Shown in pieces: positions 1 through 7,824 of a DNA stretch of 11,265 bases (the first letter of the stretch is position 1; each line of letters starts with the position of its first letter). This stretch comes from Deltaproteobacteria bacterium (lineage in GTDB: Bacteria; Desulfobacterota; Binatia; UBA9968). Made by a program: the position numbers and the translations under genes. The stretch covers positions 1-11,265 of the forward strand of contig JAJONK010000047.1 of assembly GCA_021323355.1 (NCBI GenBank), in the 5' to 3' direction. The notes beneath the pieces were generated by a model. It worked only from the letters and a program-made list of their open reading frames with translations, was not told where the DNA came from and did no database searches.

Positions 1-576
1 AATCTTCTGAGTGAAAATACCGGCGCGAAATGCCGCCCCTCCGCTGTCGGTGTACTTGCCTTCCCGATAGCAGAGAACTCGGAAGCTACGGAAGTGATCC
101 AACAGTTCGTTGTGATTCAACAAGTAGGCGGGATTTTTCGGATGGCCGATCGCCTGTTGATCGATCAGGTAGGTTTCAAAAATGACGTGACCCTGGGGCT
201 TGAGCGCTCTTTGGATCTGAGGAAACAATGAGCGCTGCAGATAGTTGAAATTCACAATCAGGTCGTAGGCGGCAGTGGGGAGTTCAATTTGCTCCAAGTC
301 CGCCTGGTGCCATGTTATCTCAAGCGACTTTTCCTCTGCGCGCCGACGCGCCTCTTCAAGAGCGATTGTTGAAATGTCGATGCCAACCACCCTAAAGCCC
401 ATTTCGGCCAGGAAAATTGCATTACGACCTTTTCCCGCCGCGACATCTAGAGCTAGTCCGCGGGAGATGTGCCAGGCATCGCTCTCGAGAATCTGCCTTA
501 GATAATTCGATGGCTGATCGGCGCCAGCCGATGACGAATGTTGACGGTCCCATCTGGTTTGATCATCAGAAGCCAT
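1..576 (-). CDS. Class I SAM-dependent methyltransferase, TehB-like (3' end cut by window edge)
   Basis: The 192 codons visible before the left edge encode a Rossmann-type methyltransferase. Motif I, LDVAAGKGRNA (about residues 43-53), is the glycine-rich SAM-binding loop, and the acidic end of strand 2 follows in FRVVGIDIS (61-69). YDLIVNFNYLQR (104-115) matches motif IV, and ALKPQGHVIFETY (124-136) matches the post-motif strand. The pattern is closest to the small TehB/UbiE-like cytosolic methyltransferases, and the substrate cannot be read from sequence. The ATG at 576 gives a normal short N-terminus but has no clear Shine-Dalgarno sequence. Only the last few codons are probably missing, because the family usually runs to about 200 residues. 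The gene follows comF on the same strand, separated by a 149-bp gap that holds the inverted nonamer arrays, so it may not share the comF message. Family is secure; function is open. Confidence 0.88.
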   Translation of the reverse strand, partial: MASDDQTRWDRQHSSSAGADQPSNYLRQILESDAWHISRGLALDVAAGKGRNAIFLAEMGFRVVGIDISTIALEEARRRAEEKSLEITWHQADLEQIELPTAAYDLIVNFNYLQRSLFPQIQRALKPQGHVIFETYLIDQQAIGHPKNPAYLLNHNELLDHFRSFRVLCYREGKYTDSGGAAFRAGIFTQKI

Positions 577-585
577 AATAGATTT

Positions 586-721
586 GAAAATGTTCCAGTG
601 GTTCCAAACGTCCCATGGTTCCAATGGTTCAAGTACGAAAGGCAACGAAACAGATCAATTTTGTTCTTAGTATCCCAACGACTCGAACGTCTCGAATCCC
701 TGGCACGACTGGAACAGTTTC
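586..721. repeat. Inverted pair of degenerate 9-bp repeat arrays (non-coding element)
   Basis: On the plus strand, 591-634 reads as five consecutive units: TGTTCCAGT, GGTTCCAAA, CGTCCCAT (8 bp), GGTTCCAAT and GGTTCAAGT. On the minus strand, 716 down to 672 reads as five more 9-bp units: TGTTCCAGT, CGTGCCAGG, GATTCGAGA, CGTTCGAGT and CGTTGGGAT. The rough consensus is cGTTCcAgt. The outer ends form an inverted repeat, 586-606 against 701-721, pairing at 18 of 21 positions with nine consecutive matches. The AT-richer spacer is about 37 bp. The element fills nearly all the space between the comF stop (726) and the methyltransferase start (576). It could fold as a long imperfect hairpin in RNA from either strand. 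It has no T tract typical of a terminator. Its identity as a mobile or REP-like unit is not established. Confidence 0.7.
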
Positions 722-725
722 ACTA

Positions 726-1493
726 TCAATACACTGCGCGCGCGAGAGTAAGCACAAAAACCTCCCGCGCCCCGCCCTGTTTCAACACACGGCTGCACTC
801 GTTCACCGTGGCGCCTGAAGTATACACGTCATCGACTAGCAGCAAGCATTTACCCTTCACTGCGGTTTTTCCCGACAGGGCAAACGCGCCGCGCATGTTT
901 TTGCGTCGGTCTTCTTCCGGCAATTGCGTTTGCGGCGGCGTGTCCATCTTGCGGAAGAGCGTAAAGCAATCTAGCGGAAGATTGTAGGCGCGACCAATCT
1001 GGCGCGCCAGCAACACGGATTGATTGAAGCCGCGCCAGCGCAGTCGCCTGGGATGCAACGGCACCGGAATAATCGTTTCTGCCTTACATGTTAGAAGGAA
1101 TTCTTCACAGCCGCGCGCCATCAGCCGTCCCAAAGGCTTGCCCAGAGCGACCTTGCGGCCATACTTGAATTTTTGAATCACTTGCCGGAGCGGATGCTCT
1201 GTCGCTTCTTCTCGTGGATAGCAGGCCCAGGAATGAGCCCGGGCATACTGTGGATTGCGCGCAAGGCAAACTCCGCAGACATGATCATCTCCGCTCGAAT
1301 CTGGAAATGGCCGGCCACAAATCGTACAGAACGGATGCGCAACAAGCTGAATTTGCGGCCAACAGGTGGAACAGAAGTATTCGCGGTCACGCCCCTGGAT
1401 CGACTCGCTGCAGGCGCGGCAGCGCGGCGGATAAAGCCAATCCACCAGCGAGTCCAAGCGCTCGGCAAAAGATGGATGGCATTGAGGTTTCAT
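726..1493 (-). CDS. comF: ComF family protein (phosphoribosyltransferase-like, competence-associated)
   Basis: ComF-family protein of 255 residues, the usual length. The N-terminal third carries four CxxC pairs (C25/C28, C41/C44, C56/C59, C73/C76), which are zinc-ribbon-like knuckles. RWRGFNQSVLLA (152-163) and the PRPP-binding loop LVDDVYTSGAT (219-229) are the diagnostic type I phosphoribosyltransferase parts. In naturally competent bacteria ComF is a cytosolic factor for uptake of single-stranded DNA. Many non-competent species keep homologues with unclear function, and no other competence gene is seen here. I chose the ATG at 1493 because it gives the typical opening before LYPPRC. The frame stays open to a TTG at 1574 overlapping gpmI, but that start lacks a ribosome-binding site and would add an atypical 27 residues. 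The gene lies 70 nt after gpmI and is probably cotranscribed with it. Confidence 0.93.
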   Translation of the reverse strand: MKPQCHPSFAERLDSLVDWLYPPRCRACSESIQGRDREYFCSTCWPQIQLVAHPFCTICGRPFPDSSGDDHVCGVCLARNPQYARAHSWACYPREEATEHPLRQVIQKFKYGRKVALGKPLGRLMARGCEEFLLTCKAETIIPVPLHPRRLRWRGFNQSVLLARQIGRAYNLPLDCFTLFRKMDTPPQTQLPEEDRRKNMRGAFALSGKTAVKGKCLLLVDDVYTSGATVNECSRVLKQGGAREVFVLTLARAVY

Positions 1494-1563
1494 GACTCCG
1501 CCACTGTACAAAACGATCTCGCAATTAGGCAAGACCGTCGTGAAAGCAGCGGTTGAAATCCTG

Positions 1564-3108
1564 TTAAGTATCAATGATCAGCGAGTGACCGGTCATTTCT
1601 GAAGGTTGGGGCAATGCAAGAAGCTGCAACACTGTAGGCGCTACGTCGATCGCCGTTCCTTCCTTGAGACGGCTTCGTTTGCGTTCCTCATCGACCAGGA
1701 TAACCGGCACCCGGTTGATCGTGTGGGCGGTGTGCGGCATCCCTGTATCGTAGTCGATTAGCTGCTCGATGTTGCCGTGATCCGCGGTGATAACGACTCT
1801 CCCCTTCTGGCTCAGCGCCACGTCTACTACTTTACCGAGGCATTCGTCGATGACCTCGCAGGCTTTTACCGAAGCCTCGAAATTACCAGTGTGTCCGACC
1901 ATATCGGCATTGGCAAAATTGGCAATCACTAGGTTGATATGTTCCTCGGTAAGCTTCTTCACCAGAGCCTCAGTAACCTGACGGGCACTCATCTCGGGTT
2001 TAAACTCATACGTCGGGACATCTTTCGGCGAGGGAATCAGAATGCGTTGTTCGCCGGGGAATTCTTTCTCTTCGCCGCCATTGAAGAAGTACGTCACGTG
2101 GGCGTATTTCTCTGTTTCGGCGATCCGTAACTGCTTGAGCCCGTGCTGGCTGGCAACCTCGCCGAGAATCTTTCGCAATTCCCGGGGTGGATAGGCTACC
2201 GGCACCCTGAACGTCTCGTCGTATTGGGTCATAGTTGTGTACGTCGCGAGTTTCACACATCGCGTGCGGGGGAATTCCTTAAAGTCAGCATCGATCAGCG
2301 CCCGGGTGAGCTCACGTGCGCGATCGGCGCGGAAATTGAAGAATATGACACCGTCGCCGTCCCTGATCAGTCCTTCGGGAACCGCGCTCCGGATCACCGT
2401 GGGTAGAACGAATTCGTCGGTCACGCCCTCTTTGTAGCTGTTACGAATAGCTTCCAGCGGCGAATCCGCGAGCTTGCCGGCGCCTTCGGTAAGACAGAGA
2501 TAAGCCTTTTCTACTCGGTCCCAACGTTTATCCCGATCCATCGCGTAATAACGGCCAATGAGAGTGGCGATCTTTACATCCGGCCATGCTTTCAACTTCT
2601 CATTCAGATCAAGAATGAACTGCTCGGCGCTGTTGGGCGGCGTGTCGCGTCCGTCAAGAAACAGATGAAGATACACGGGTGCGACCGTTTCGCATTGGGC
2701 CATCTCGATTAACGCTTCCATATGGCGCTGGTGGCTGTGAACGCCGCCGTCGCCGAGAAGCCCCATCAGGTGGAGCCGGCCACCACCGGCTTTGGTCGTT
2801 CTCAAGGCATTCAAAATGATCGGATTCTTGCCGAAATTGCCTTCGTCGATGTCCTTGTGAATAAGCGTAAGGTCTTGATAAACGATCCGGCCCGCGCCGA
2901 GAATCATGTGGCCCACTTCGGAGTTGCCCATCTGGCCGTCGGGAAGCCCCACGTCTAAACCGGACATTGACAAGCTCGAGTTTGGATAGTTGCGTAGCAA
3001 CGAGTCCATATTGGGCATGGACGCGTTGGCGATCGCGTTTCCTTCTTTCTTTGGATTAATGCCAAAGCCGTCCAGCACGACGAGAATAACGGGCTGATTG
3101 GTCGCCAC
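1564..3108 (-). CDS. gpmI: 2,3-bisphosphoglycerate-independent phosphoglycerate mutase
   Basis: Interconverts 3- and 2-phosphoglycerate in glycolysis and gluconeogenesis, using two metal ions (usually Mn) and a phosphoserine intermediate. The N-terminal metal site is VLDGFG (11-16), and the phosphorylated serine is S63 in MGNSEVGH (60-67). GDGGVHSHQRH (119-129) and FLDGRDTPP (150-158) form the phosphotransferase insert. The C-terminal metal ligands are in NADMVGHTGNF (around 400-410) and TADHGN (441-446). The length of 514 residues is normal. GTG at 3108 is chosen because AAAGGA lies 6 nt upstream of it and the protein then starts MATNQPVILVVLDGFG. An in-frame ATG at 3123 adds only five residues and has a weaker leader. 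rsfS ends 70 nt upstream and comF follows 70 nt downstream. No catalytic residue appears to be lost. Confidence 0.97.
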   Translation of the reverse strand: MATNQPVILVVLDGFGINPKKEGNAIANASMPNMDSLLRNYPNSSLSMSGLDVGLPDGQMGNSEVGHMILGAGRIVYQDLTLIHKDIDEGNFGKNPIILNALRTTKAGGGRLHLMGLLGDGGVHSHQRHMEALIEMAQCETVAPVYLHLFLDGRDTPPNSAEQFILDLNEKLKAWPDVKIATLIGRYYAMDRDKRWDRVEKAYLCLTEGAGKLADSPLEAIRNSYKEGVTDEFVLPTVIRSAVPEGLIRDGDGVIFFNFRADRARELTRALIDADFKEFPRTRCVKLATYTTMTQYDETFRVPVAYPPRELRKILGEVASQHGLKQLRIAETEKYAHVTYFFNGGEEKEFPGEQRILIPSPKDVPTYEFKPEMSARQVTEALVKKLTEEHINLVIANFANADMVGHTGNFEASVKACEVIDECLGKVVDVALSQKGRVVITADHGNIEQLIDYDTGMPHTAHTINRVPVILVDEERKRSRLKEGTAIDVAPTVLQLLALPQPSEMTGHSLIIDT

Positions 3109-3178
3109 AATGTTTCCTTTCATTCTAACCTGCTACTGCTCGTGATCGCGACTGCCAGGCAGGGCGAGCTTGGAAGAG

Positions 3179-3592
3179 TTACGGATGCTGCTCGGCAACG
3201 ATTTGAAATTGCTGAACCAGAGTTGAGTAGGGCTCGGGCAACGGAACCTTCGGCGCGTCGGCCCAGAGTCCGTCCAGGTCATAGAACTCGCGCACAGGCT
3301 GATAGAAAACATGAACGATTACGTCGGCGAAATCCATTAACACCCAATGGCCTCGGCTTGTACCCTCGATCGAAATAACGGCAATCGCCGCTTCACGCGC
3401 GGCCTCTTGAATTCCTTGGGCAATGCTTTGGACCTGCCTGTCGGATCGGCCTGAACAAATAATGAAATAATCGGCGATCGAAGTGAAGTCTCGGACCTCC
3501 AACAGGACAAGTTGCGATGCCTTCTTATCCAATGCCGCGCCAACCAGCGTCAGGGCTCTTTCAATGGCGCTTTTTTCGGCCGGTTTGTTCAT
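3179..3592 (-). CDS. rsfS: Ribosomal silencing factor RsfS (YbeB/Iojap family)
   Basis: RsfS binds ribosomal protein L14 on the 50S subunit and blocks joining of the 30S, which lowers translation when nutrients are scarce. The 137-residue protein shows the family signatures SIADYFIICSGRSDRQVQ (38-55), GHWVLMDFADVIVHVF (81-96) and REFYDLDGLWADAP (101-114). The ATG at 3592 lies inside the end of nadD, giving a 32-nt overlap. The stretch just before it is A-rich without a strong Shine-Dalgarno sequence, so translation is probably coupled to nadD. The nadD-rsfS pair is a very common bacterial arrangement. rlmH, which often follows rsfS, is absent here and gpmI comes next. Confidence 0.96.
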   Translation of the reverse strand: MNKPAEKSAIERALTLVGAALDKKASQLVLLEVRDFTSIADYFIICSGRSDRQVQSIAQGIQEAAREAAIAVISIEGTSRGHWVLMDFADVIVHVFYQPVREFYDLDGLWADAPKVPLPEPYSTLVQQFQIVAEQHP

Positions 3593-4241
3593 TTTTTCTT
3601 TTGTAGAGCCCGTGATTTTTGATGTAAGCCTCGACGCTGGAAGGCATCAGATAGCGGATCGATTTGCCGCGCCGTACCCGTTCTCGAATATCCGATGCTG
3701 AAACGGCAAAGTCAGTGAGTTTTAAAAAATGCAGCGACGTACCACACCTATGAGTGTAGATCTTTTTCTTAAAATCATAACAAAACAGCCTGCGCACGGC
3801 AATGGAAGTTCCCCGTAGTGGACTGGCATAACCGTTGCCAGGTCGCGACGTTACAATGAAATTACAGAGAGGAAAAATCTGCGCGAAATTCTTCCAGGTG
3901 CCGATCTCGGCAAATGCATCCAGACCGATAATAAAATAGAGCGAGGCACCCTTGCATTGATTTTCTGCAAAATGACGAATCGTGTCGATCGAGTACGAAA
4001 CACCCGGTCTTGCAATCTCGACGGTCGAAACCGTGAAGCGGGGATTTTTGGCCACGCCCAAACGAACCATTTCGAGCCGATCGCGAGCCGGAGTCCGGGT
4101 TTGCCCTCTCTTGTGCGGTGGAATCGAAGCAGGAATAAAATAGACGCGGTCGAGATCAAAGGCTTCTCTGACCTCCTCCGCACTGCGCAGATGGCCCCAA
4201 TGGATCGGATCGAAGGTGCCGCCAAAGAGGCCGATCCTCAT
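3561..4241 (-). CDS. nadD: Nicotinate-nucleotide adenylyltransferase
   Basis: Transfers AMP from ATP to nicotinic acid mononucleotide, giving deamido-NAD, the step before NAD synthetase. The nucleotidyltransferase signature GGTFDPIHWGH (7-17) holds the HxGH ATP-binding residues. YFIIGLDAF (102-110) and the second motif SASDIRERVR (181-190) followed by IRYLMP are typical of NadD. Length is 226 residues with a basic C-terminal tail (KRKNEQTGRKKRH) that overlaps the rsfS start. The ATG at 4241 is chosen because the protein then opens MRIGLFGGTFDP. The frame continues upstream only to a TTG at 4313, with unconserved sequence. A GGAAAGG stretch lies about 15 nt before the ATG, far for a ribosome-binding site. 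The 139-nt gap after proA suggests a separate or additional promoter. Confidence 0.96.
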   Translation of the reverse strand: MRIGLFGGTFDPIHWGHLRSAEEVREAFDLDRVYFIPASIPPHKRGQTRTPARDRLEMVRLGVAKNPRFTVSTVEIARPGVSYSIDTIRHFAENQCKGASLYFIIGLDAFAEIGTWKNFAQIFPLCNFIVTSRPGNGYASPLRGTSIAVRRLFCYDFKKKIYTHRCGTSLHFLKLTDFAVSASDIRERVRRGKSIRYLMPSSVEAYIKNHGLYKRKNEQTGRKKRH

Positions 4242-4284
4242 GGAAATTCGATATCGCCTTTCCGGGAACCAACCGAAGGAATCC

Positions 4285-4313
4285 TCTTTACAAACCGCGC
4301 AAAGATTTGGCAA
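4285..4313 (-). promoter_or_regulatory. Weak candidate promoter for nadD-rsfS
   Basis: Reading leftwards, TTGCCA (4313-4308; 5 of 6 to the -35 consensus) and TAAAGA (4290-4285; only 3 of 6 to the -10 consensus) are 17 bp apart. They lie in the proA-nadD gap about 45 nt before the nadD start. I see no terminator in this gap, so read-through from proBA is equally possible. Confidence 0.22.
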
Positions 4314-4380
4314 CCAAAGGCGTATCGGTGGCTGACTTCCAAGAATCCGTTTAGCGCAGAACTAGGCAAGTGGGTACTTT

Positions 4381-5661
4381 TCATTCGCGAATCTGCCCAT
4401 CGCCGAATACAATAAACTTGGTTGTCGTCAGTTCCTCTAAACCCATCGGACCGAACGCATGAATCTTGCTCGTACTGATGCCAATCTCGGCGCCGAGTCC
4501 AAGCTCTCCGCCATCATTGAAGCGCGTCGACGCATTGACCATCACGGCCGAAGAGTTGACCCGCTCGATAAACTGTTTGGATCTTCGATAATCCGTCGTA
4601 ATAATGGATTCGGTGTGTTCCGAGCCGTACTGTTCGATATGGGCAATCGCCTGGTCCATGTCTTTGACCACTCGGACCGCAAGAATTAGATCGAGGTACT
4701 CGGTCGTCCAATCCTCCTCGTTAGCCTTTTTGATGCCGGGAACCAGCGCACAGGTTTTGTCACAGCCGCGAATCTCTACGCCCGCGTCCCGGTATTTGGC
4801 GATAAGCGGCGGCAGAAACTCTGACGCGATTGCTTCGTGCACCAGTAGGGTCTCCATGGCGTTACAAACTGACGGCCTTTGAATCTTGGCGTTCAAGCAA
4901 ATCCGTTCGGCCATATCGAGCTCGGCATCGATATCAACATAGACGTGACAAACGCCTTTGTAATGTTTAATGACCGGCACTTTAGAGTTGGCCACAACCG
5001 CGCGAATCAGTTCCTCACCACCACGCGGGATAATTAGATCGATGTAAGATTCCAACTGCAGCATCTCGTGAACCAACGCACGATCTGTGGATTGGACAAC
5101 CTGGATCGCATGTTGCGGCACCGCCGTTTCGCCGCATGCGGCTTGCAGCACCTTGCCAATTGCCTGGTTTGAGTGGTGCGCCTCGCTTCCACCTCTCAGG
5201 ATAACCGCGTTGCCAGACTTCAAACACAGCGCCGCTGCGTCGGCGGTTACGTTGGGGCGGGCCTCGTAGATGATCCCGATGACGCCCAAAGGAATGCGCA
5301 TCTTTCCGACTTGCAAGCCGTTGGGGCGGCGCCACATCTTAACTATTTCGCGCACCGGATCCGGCAACGCCGCAATTTCGCGCAGACCTTTGGCCATCGA
5401 TTGTACGCGGCTCGAAGTCAGCGCAATTCGATCCAGAACCGCGCCGGTGATCCCTGCTTTCTTTGCAGCATTTAGATCATTCTGATTCTCATCAATTAAA
5501 AATGCGCTTTGAGCCTCGAGCCGGTCGGCCATGAGTTGCAGAGCCTGATTTTTATCCTCGGAAGAAAGCACCGCGAGGCGGCGCGCCGCAGCCTTGGCTT
5601 GCTTGCCCAGCTGAATCGCCTCTTCGGTGAATGATGCGCTCGCCAATTTGTCTATGTTCAC
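4381..5661 (-). CDS. proA: Gamma-glutamyl phosphate reductase
   Basis: Second enzyme of proline synthesis: NADPH-dependent reduction of gamma-glutamyl phosphate to glutamate semialdehyde, in the cytosol. The 426 residues show the aldehyde-dehydrogenase fold typical of ProA: PLGVIGIIYEARPNVTADAA (124-143) and SGNAVILRGGSEA (149-161) for the cofactor site. The catalytic cysteine is C266 within QRPSVCNAMETLL (261-273). The C-terminal block GGELGLGAEIGISTSKIHA (384-402) is also conserved. The start is a GTG at 5661 that overlaps the proB stop as GTGA, so translation is almost certainly coupled to proB. ProB and ProA often form a complex that channels the unstable acyl phosphate, which fits the adjacency. 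Length and all visible key residues are normal. Confidence 0.97.
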   Translation of the reverse strand: MNIDKLASASFTEEAIQLGKQAKAAARRLAVLSSEDKNQALQLMADRLEAQSAFLIDENQNDLNAAKKAGITGAVLDRIALTSSRVQSMAKGLREIAALPDPVREIVKMWRRPNGLQVGKMRIPLGVIGIIYEARPNVTADAAALCLKSGNAVILRGGSEAHHSNQAIGKVLQAACGETAVPQHAIQVVQSTDRALVHEMLQLESYIDLIIPRGGEELIRAVVANSKVPVIKHYKGVCHVYVDIDAELDMAERICLNAKIQRPSVCNAMETLLVHEAIASEFLPPLIAKYRDAGVEIRGCDKTCALVPGIKKANEEDWTTEYLDLILAVRVVKDMDQAIAHIEQYGSEHTESIITTDYRRSKQFIERVNSSAVMVNASTRFNDGGELGLGAEIGISTSKIHAFGPMGLEELTTTKFIVFGDGQIRE

Positions 5662-6794
5662 AGCAACACCAAATCGTCGCGGTGGATAATCTCGTCGAAT
5701 GGCTTGTAGCCGAGAGCTTGTTCAATCCTGCTTGTATGCAATCCTTTGATTTGATTCAACTCCAGCGCGCTGTAGTTGATCAAACCGCGGGCAAACTCCC
5801 GCCCATCCACATCCAAGCAGCGCACGCACTCACCGACCCCAAAAGAGCCGCGCACCTCTCTCACTCCGGAAGGCAGCAGACTCGTTTTCTTTCGCACCAG
5901 AGCTTCGTGAGCTCCCGAATCCACGACCACCTCACCTGCGGGCTTTAGGTTGAAAGCGATCCAATGTTTGCGATTGGTCAACCGGTTGCTATCCGGAAGT
6001 ATTAGGGTTCCGACTTCTTCAGTGCGATCGAACACGCGCGGAATCGTACCGGCCGTTAGCCCGCTGGTTATCACCGTGGGGATGCCGGCGGCAGCTGCTT
6101 CTTCGGCGGCGGCGATTTTGGTCGCCATGCCGCCGGTACCGAAGTCACTTCGGCTAGAGCCGATCACTTTTAATCTAGCTTCTTTGATGTCTTGAATCAG
6201 CGGAACGATAACCGCATTGGAGTCTAGCCGCGGATCGCGGTCGTAGACGCCGGCGACATCGCTTAAAATCAGCAACAGATCGGCTTCCAGCAGAGTCGCC
6301 ACCAGCGCCGAGAGATGGTCATTGTCGCCAAACTTCATTTCCTCGATGGCAACGGTATCGTTTTCATTGACGATCGAGATGATCGACGATGCCAGCAACA
6401 TCTGAAAGGTATGTTTGGCGTTAAGATAACGTTGGCGGTTGGCGAGATCTTCGTGGGTGAGCAGAACCTGCGCGACGTTCTTGCTGAACTTGGCAAAGGC
6501 GCGCTCGTATAGCGCCATCAATCTGATTTGGCCGACAGCCGCAAGCGCCTGTTTTTCGGGAATGCTCTGCGGCCGCTCTCTACGACCGAGTCGAGTCATG
6601 CCGGCTGCCACCGCGCCGGAACTGACCACGACGATTTCTTTGCCTTGATCGTGCAGCGCCGCCAGCTCAAATACCAAGGCCTCAAGCCGGGCTTCCTCTA
6701 TGCCGGTTGAGGAAGAAAGGATCTGGCTGCCGATCTTGATCACAACCCGGCGCGCCCGGCGCAAAATTGATTTCTTATGATCCCGCTGCGTCAC
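5658..6794 (-). CDS. proB: Glutamate 5-kinase (AAK kinase plus PUA domain)
   Basis: Phosphorylates glutamate on the gamma-carboxyl with ATP, the first committed and usually proline-inhibited step of proline synthesis. The amino acid kinase domain spans about residues 14-260, with RRVVIKIGSQIL (15-26), VVVSSGAVAAGM (55-66), IVNENDTVA (141-149), FGDND (155-159) and FGTGGMATKI (218-227). A C-terminal PUA domain follows (about 278-360, including FARGLINYSALEL). The two-domain form matches the E. coli type. The start is taken as GTG at 6794, with GGGAGAAG a few bases upstream, giving 378 residues. This places the start 20 nt inside the end of obg. The frame is open further upstream to 6872, but that part reads as obg in another frame and is not family-like. 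The gene overlaps proA by 4 nt. Confidence 0.96.
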   Translation of the reverse strand: MTQRDHKKSILRRARRVVIKIGSQILSSSTGIEEARLEALVFELAALHDQGKEIVVVSSGAVAAGMTRLGRRERPQSIPEKQALAAVGQIRLMALYERAFAKFSKNVAQVLLTHEDLANRQRYLNAKHTFQMLLASSIISIVNENDTVAIEEMKFGDNDHLSALVATLLEADLLLILSDVAGVYDRDPRLDSNAVIVPLIQDIKEARLKVIGSSRSDFGTGGMATKIAAAEEAAAAGIPTVITSGLTAGTIPRVFDRTEEVGTLILPDSNRLTNRKHWIAFNLKPAGEVVVDSGAHEALVRKKTSLLPSGVREVRGSFGVGECVRCLDVDGREFARGLINYSALELNQIKGLHTSRIEQALGYKPFDEIIHRDDLVLL

Positions 6795-7818
6795 CGGCTT
6801 CTTCTCCCTTAACGCGCTTGGCTCGCTCCAGCTGCATGCCAACCTTTTGCACCAGCGCCTTAACCCCCTCACCGGTTACCGCGGAGATCAAATGCAGTGG
6901 CCGATAAGAATCCGGCAAGTTTTTTTCGAGAACCATTGCGTTCTCCCTTGCCTCGGGAATATCTATCTTGTTTGCAACGACGATTTGCGGTTTTGTGCCC
7001 ACCTCCTCATCGAAAAGCGCCAATTCCCGATTGATGGTGGACCAGTCAGCCAGCGGATTCTTCGGATCGATCCTCGAAGCATCGAGCAGATGAATTAGCA
7101 CACTCGTGCGTGTTACATGCCTCAAAAATTTGTCTCCCAAGCCATGTCCCTGGTGCGCGCCTTCAATCAAGCCTGGAATATCGGCCACCACGAAGCTTTT
7201 TCCCTCATCGTAGCTGACTACTCCAAGATTAGGGACCAGCGTCGTAAACGGGTAGTCGGCAATTTTCGGCCGCACGGCGGAAATAACGGAGATCAAAGTC
7301 GACTTACCGGCGTTGGGGACACCGATAATTCCAACGTCGGCCAGGAGACGCAATTCAATCTCCAACTCGCGATCTTCACCAGGTTCACCCGGCTGAGCAA
7401 ACCTCGGGCTACGGTTGGTCGATGAAACGAAGTGCGCATTGCCTTTGCCGCCTCGCCCGCCGGCGGCGAGCACAACACGGTCGCCGGCCTTATCCAGATC
7501 GCCGATAGTCTCGCCGGTCCTGGCGTCGCGAACGATCGTTCCCACCGGAACTTTAACGATGAAGTCCTCGCCGCGACGCCCATGACAATCGCTGCCCATT
7601 CCGTGCTGGCCGCGACCGGCCTTGCACTCTTTGTGATAGCGGAGATCCAGCAAGGTTGTGAGCTGTGCATCCGCAACCGCGATGACATCGCCACCGGCTC
7701 CGCCATTGCCACCGTCGGGTCCGCCGCGGCTAATGAACTTCTCGCGATGAAAGCTGACGCAACCGCGTCCGCCATCGCCGCCAATGACGCGTATCTTTGT
7801 CTCATCGATGAATTTCAT
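6775..7818 (-). CDS. obg: GTPase Obg/CgtA
   Basis: Essential ribosome-associated GTPase that acts in 50S maturation and stress signalling. The N-terminal Obg fold (1-159) has the characteristic glycine-rich loops, for example ISRGGPDGGNGGAGGDV (29-45) and LAAGGRGGKGNAHF (117-130). The G domain follows: P-loop GVPNAGKS (166-173), switch I DYPFTTLVPNLG (188-199), G3 DIPGLIEGA (213-221), G4 NKID (283-286) and G5 SAVTGEG (312-318). The short charged tail shows no OCT domain, which is usual outside Gram-positives. The ATG at 7818 gives the canonical opening MKFIDE. The preceding rplU-rpmA unit ends at its own terminator, so obg is expressed separately or by partial read-through. The perfect -10 box 6 nt before the ATG suggests a leaderless mRNA. 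Confidence 0.97.
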   Translation of the reverse strand: MKFIDETKIRVIGGDGGRGCVSFHREKFISRGGPDGGNGGAGGDVIAVADAQLTTLLDLRYHKECKAGRGQHGMGSDCHGRRGEDFIVKVPVGTIVRDARTGETIGDLDKAGDRVVLAAGGRGGKGNAHFVSSTNRSPRFAQPGEPGEDRELEIELRLLADVGIIGVPNAGKSTLISVISAVRPKIADYPFTTLVPNLGVVSYDEGKSFVVADIPGLIEGAHQGHGLGDKFLRHVTRTSVLIHLLDASRIDPKNPLADWSTINRELALFDEEVGTKPQIVVANKIDIPEARENAMVLEKNLPDSYRPLHLISAVTGEGVKALVQKVGMQLERAKRVKGEEAGDAAGS

Positions 7819-7824
7819 GACCTG

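Noticed and set aside
591..716. Short regularly spaced repeats that might be a CRISPR array
   Set aside because: Units are about 9 bp, contiguous, degenerate and inverted in the second half. There are no spacers and no cas genes.
586..726. Inverted repeat after comF as a standard terminator
   Set aside because: The arms are over 90 bp apart with an imperfect stem, and no T tract follows on either strand. The repeat phase is the stronger signal.
538..987. Open frame of 149 codons on the plus strand across the repeat and the end of comF
   Set aside because: Most of it is antisense to comF, the rest is translated repeat, and no family resemblance or ribosome-binding site supports it.
1494..1574. 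TTG-initiated extension of comF overlapping gpmI
   Set aside because: The added 27 residues do not resemble ComF N-termini and the TTG lacks a ribosome-binding site. The ATG at 1493 gives a normal protein.
4242..4313. Extension of nadD to a TTG at 4313
   Set aside because: NadD proteins start directly at the GGTFDP strand. The extension is unconserved in character and its TTG has no ribosome-binding site.
6795..6872. Extension of proB upstream into obg
   Set aside because: It reads through obg coding sequence in another frame. The GTG at 6794 has a ribosome-binding site and gives the family's usual length.
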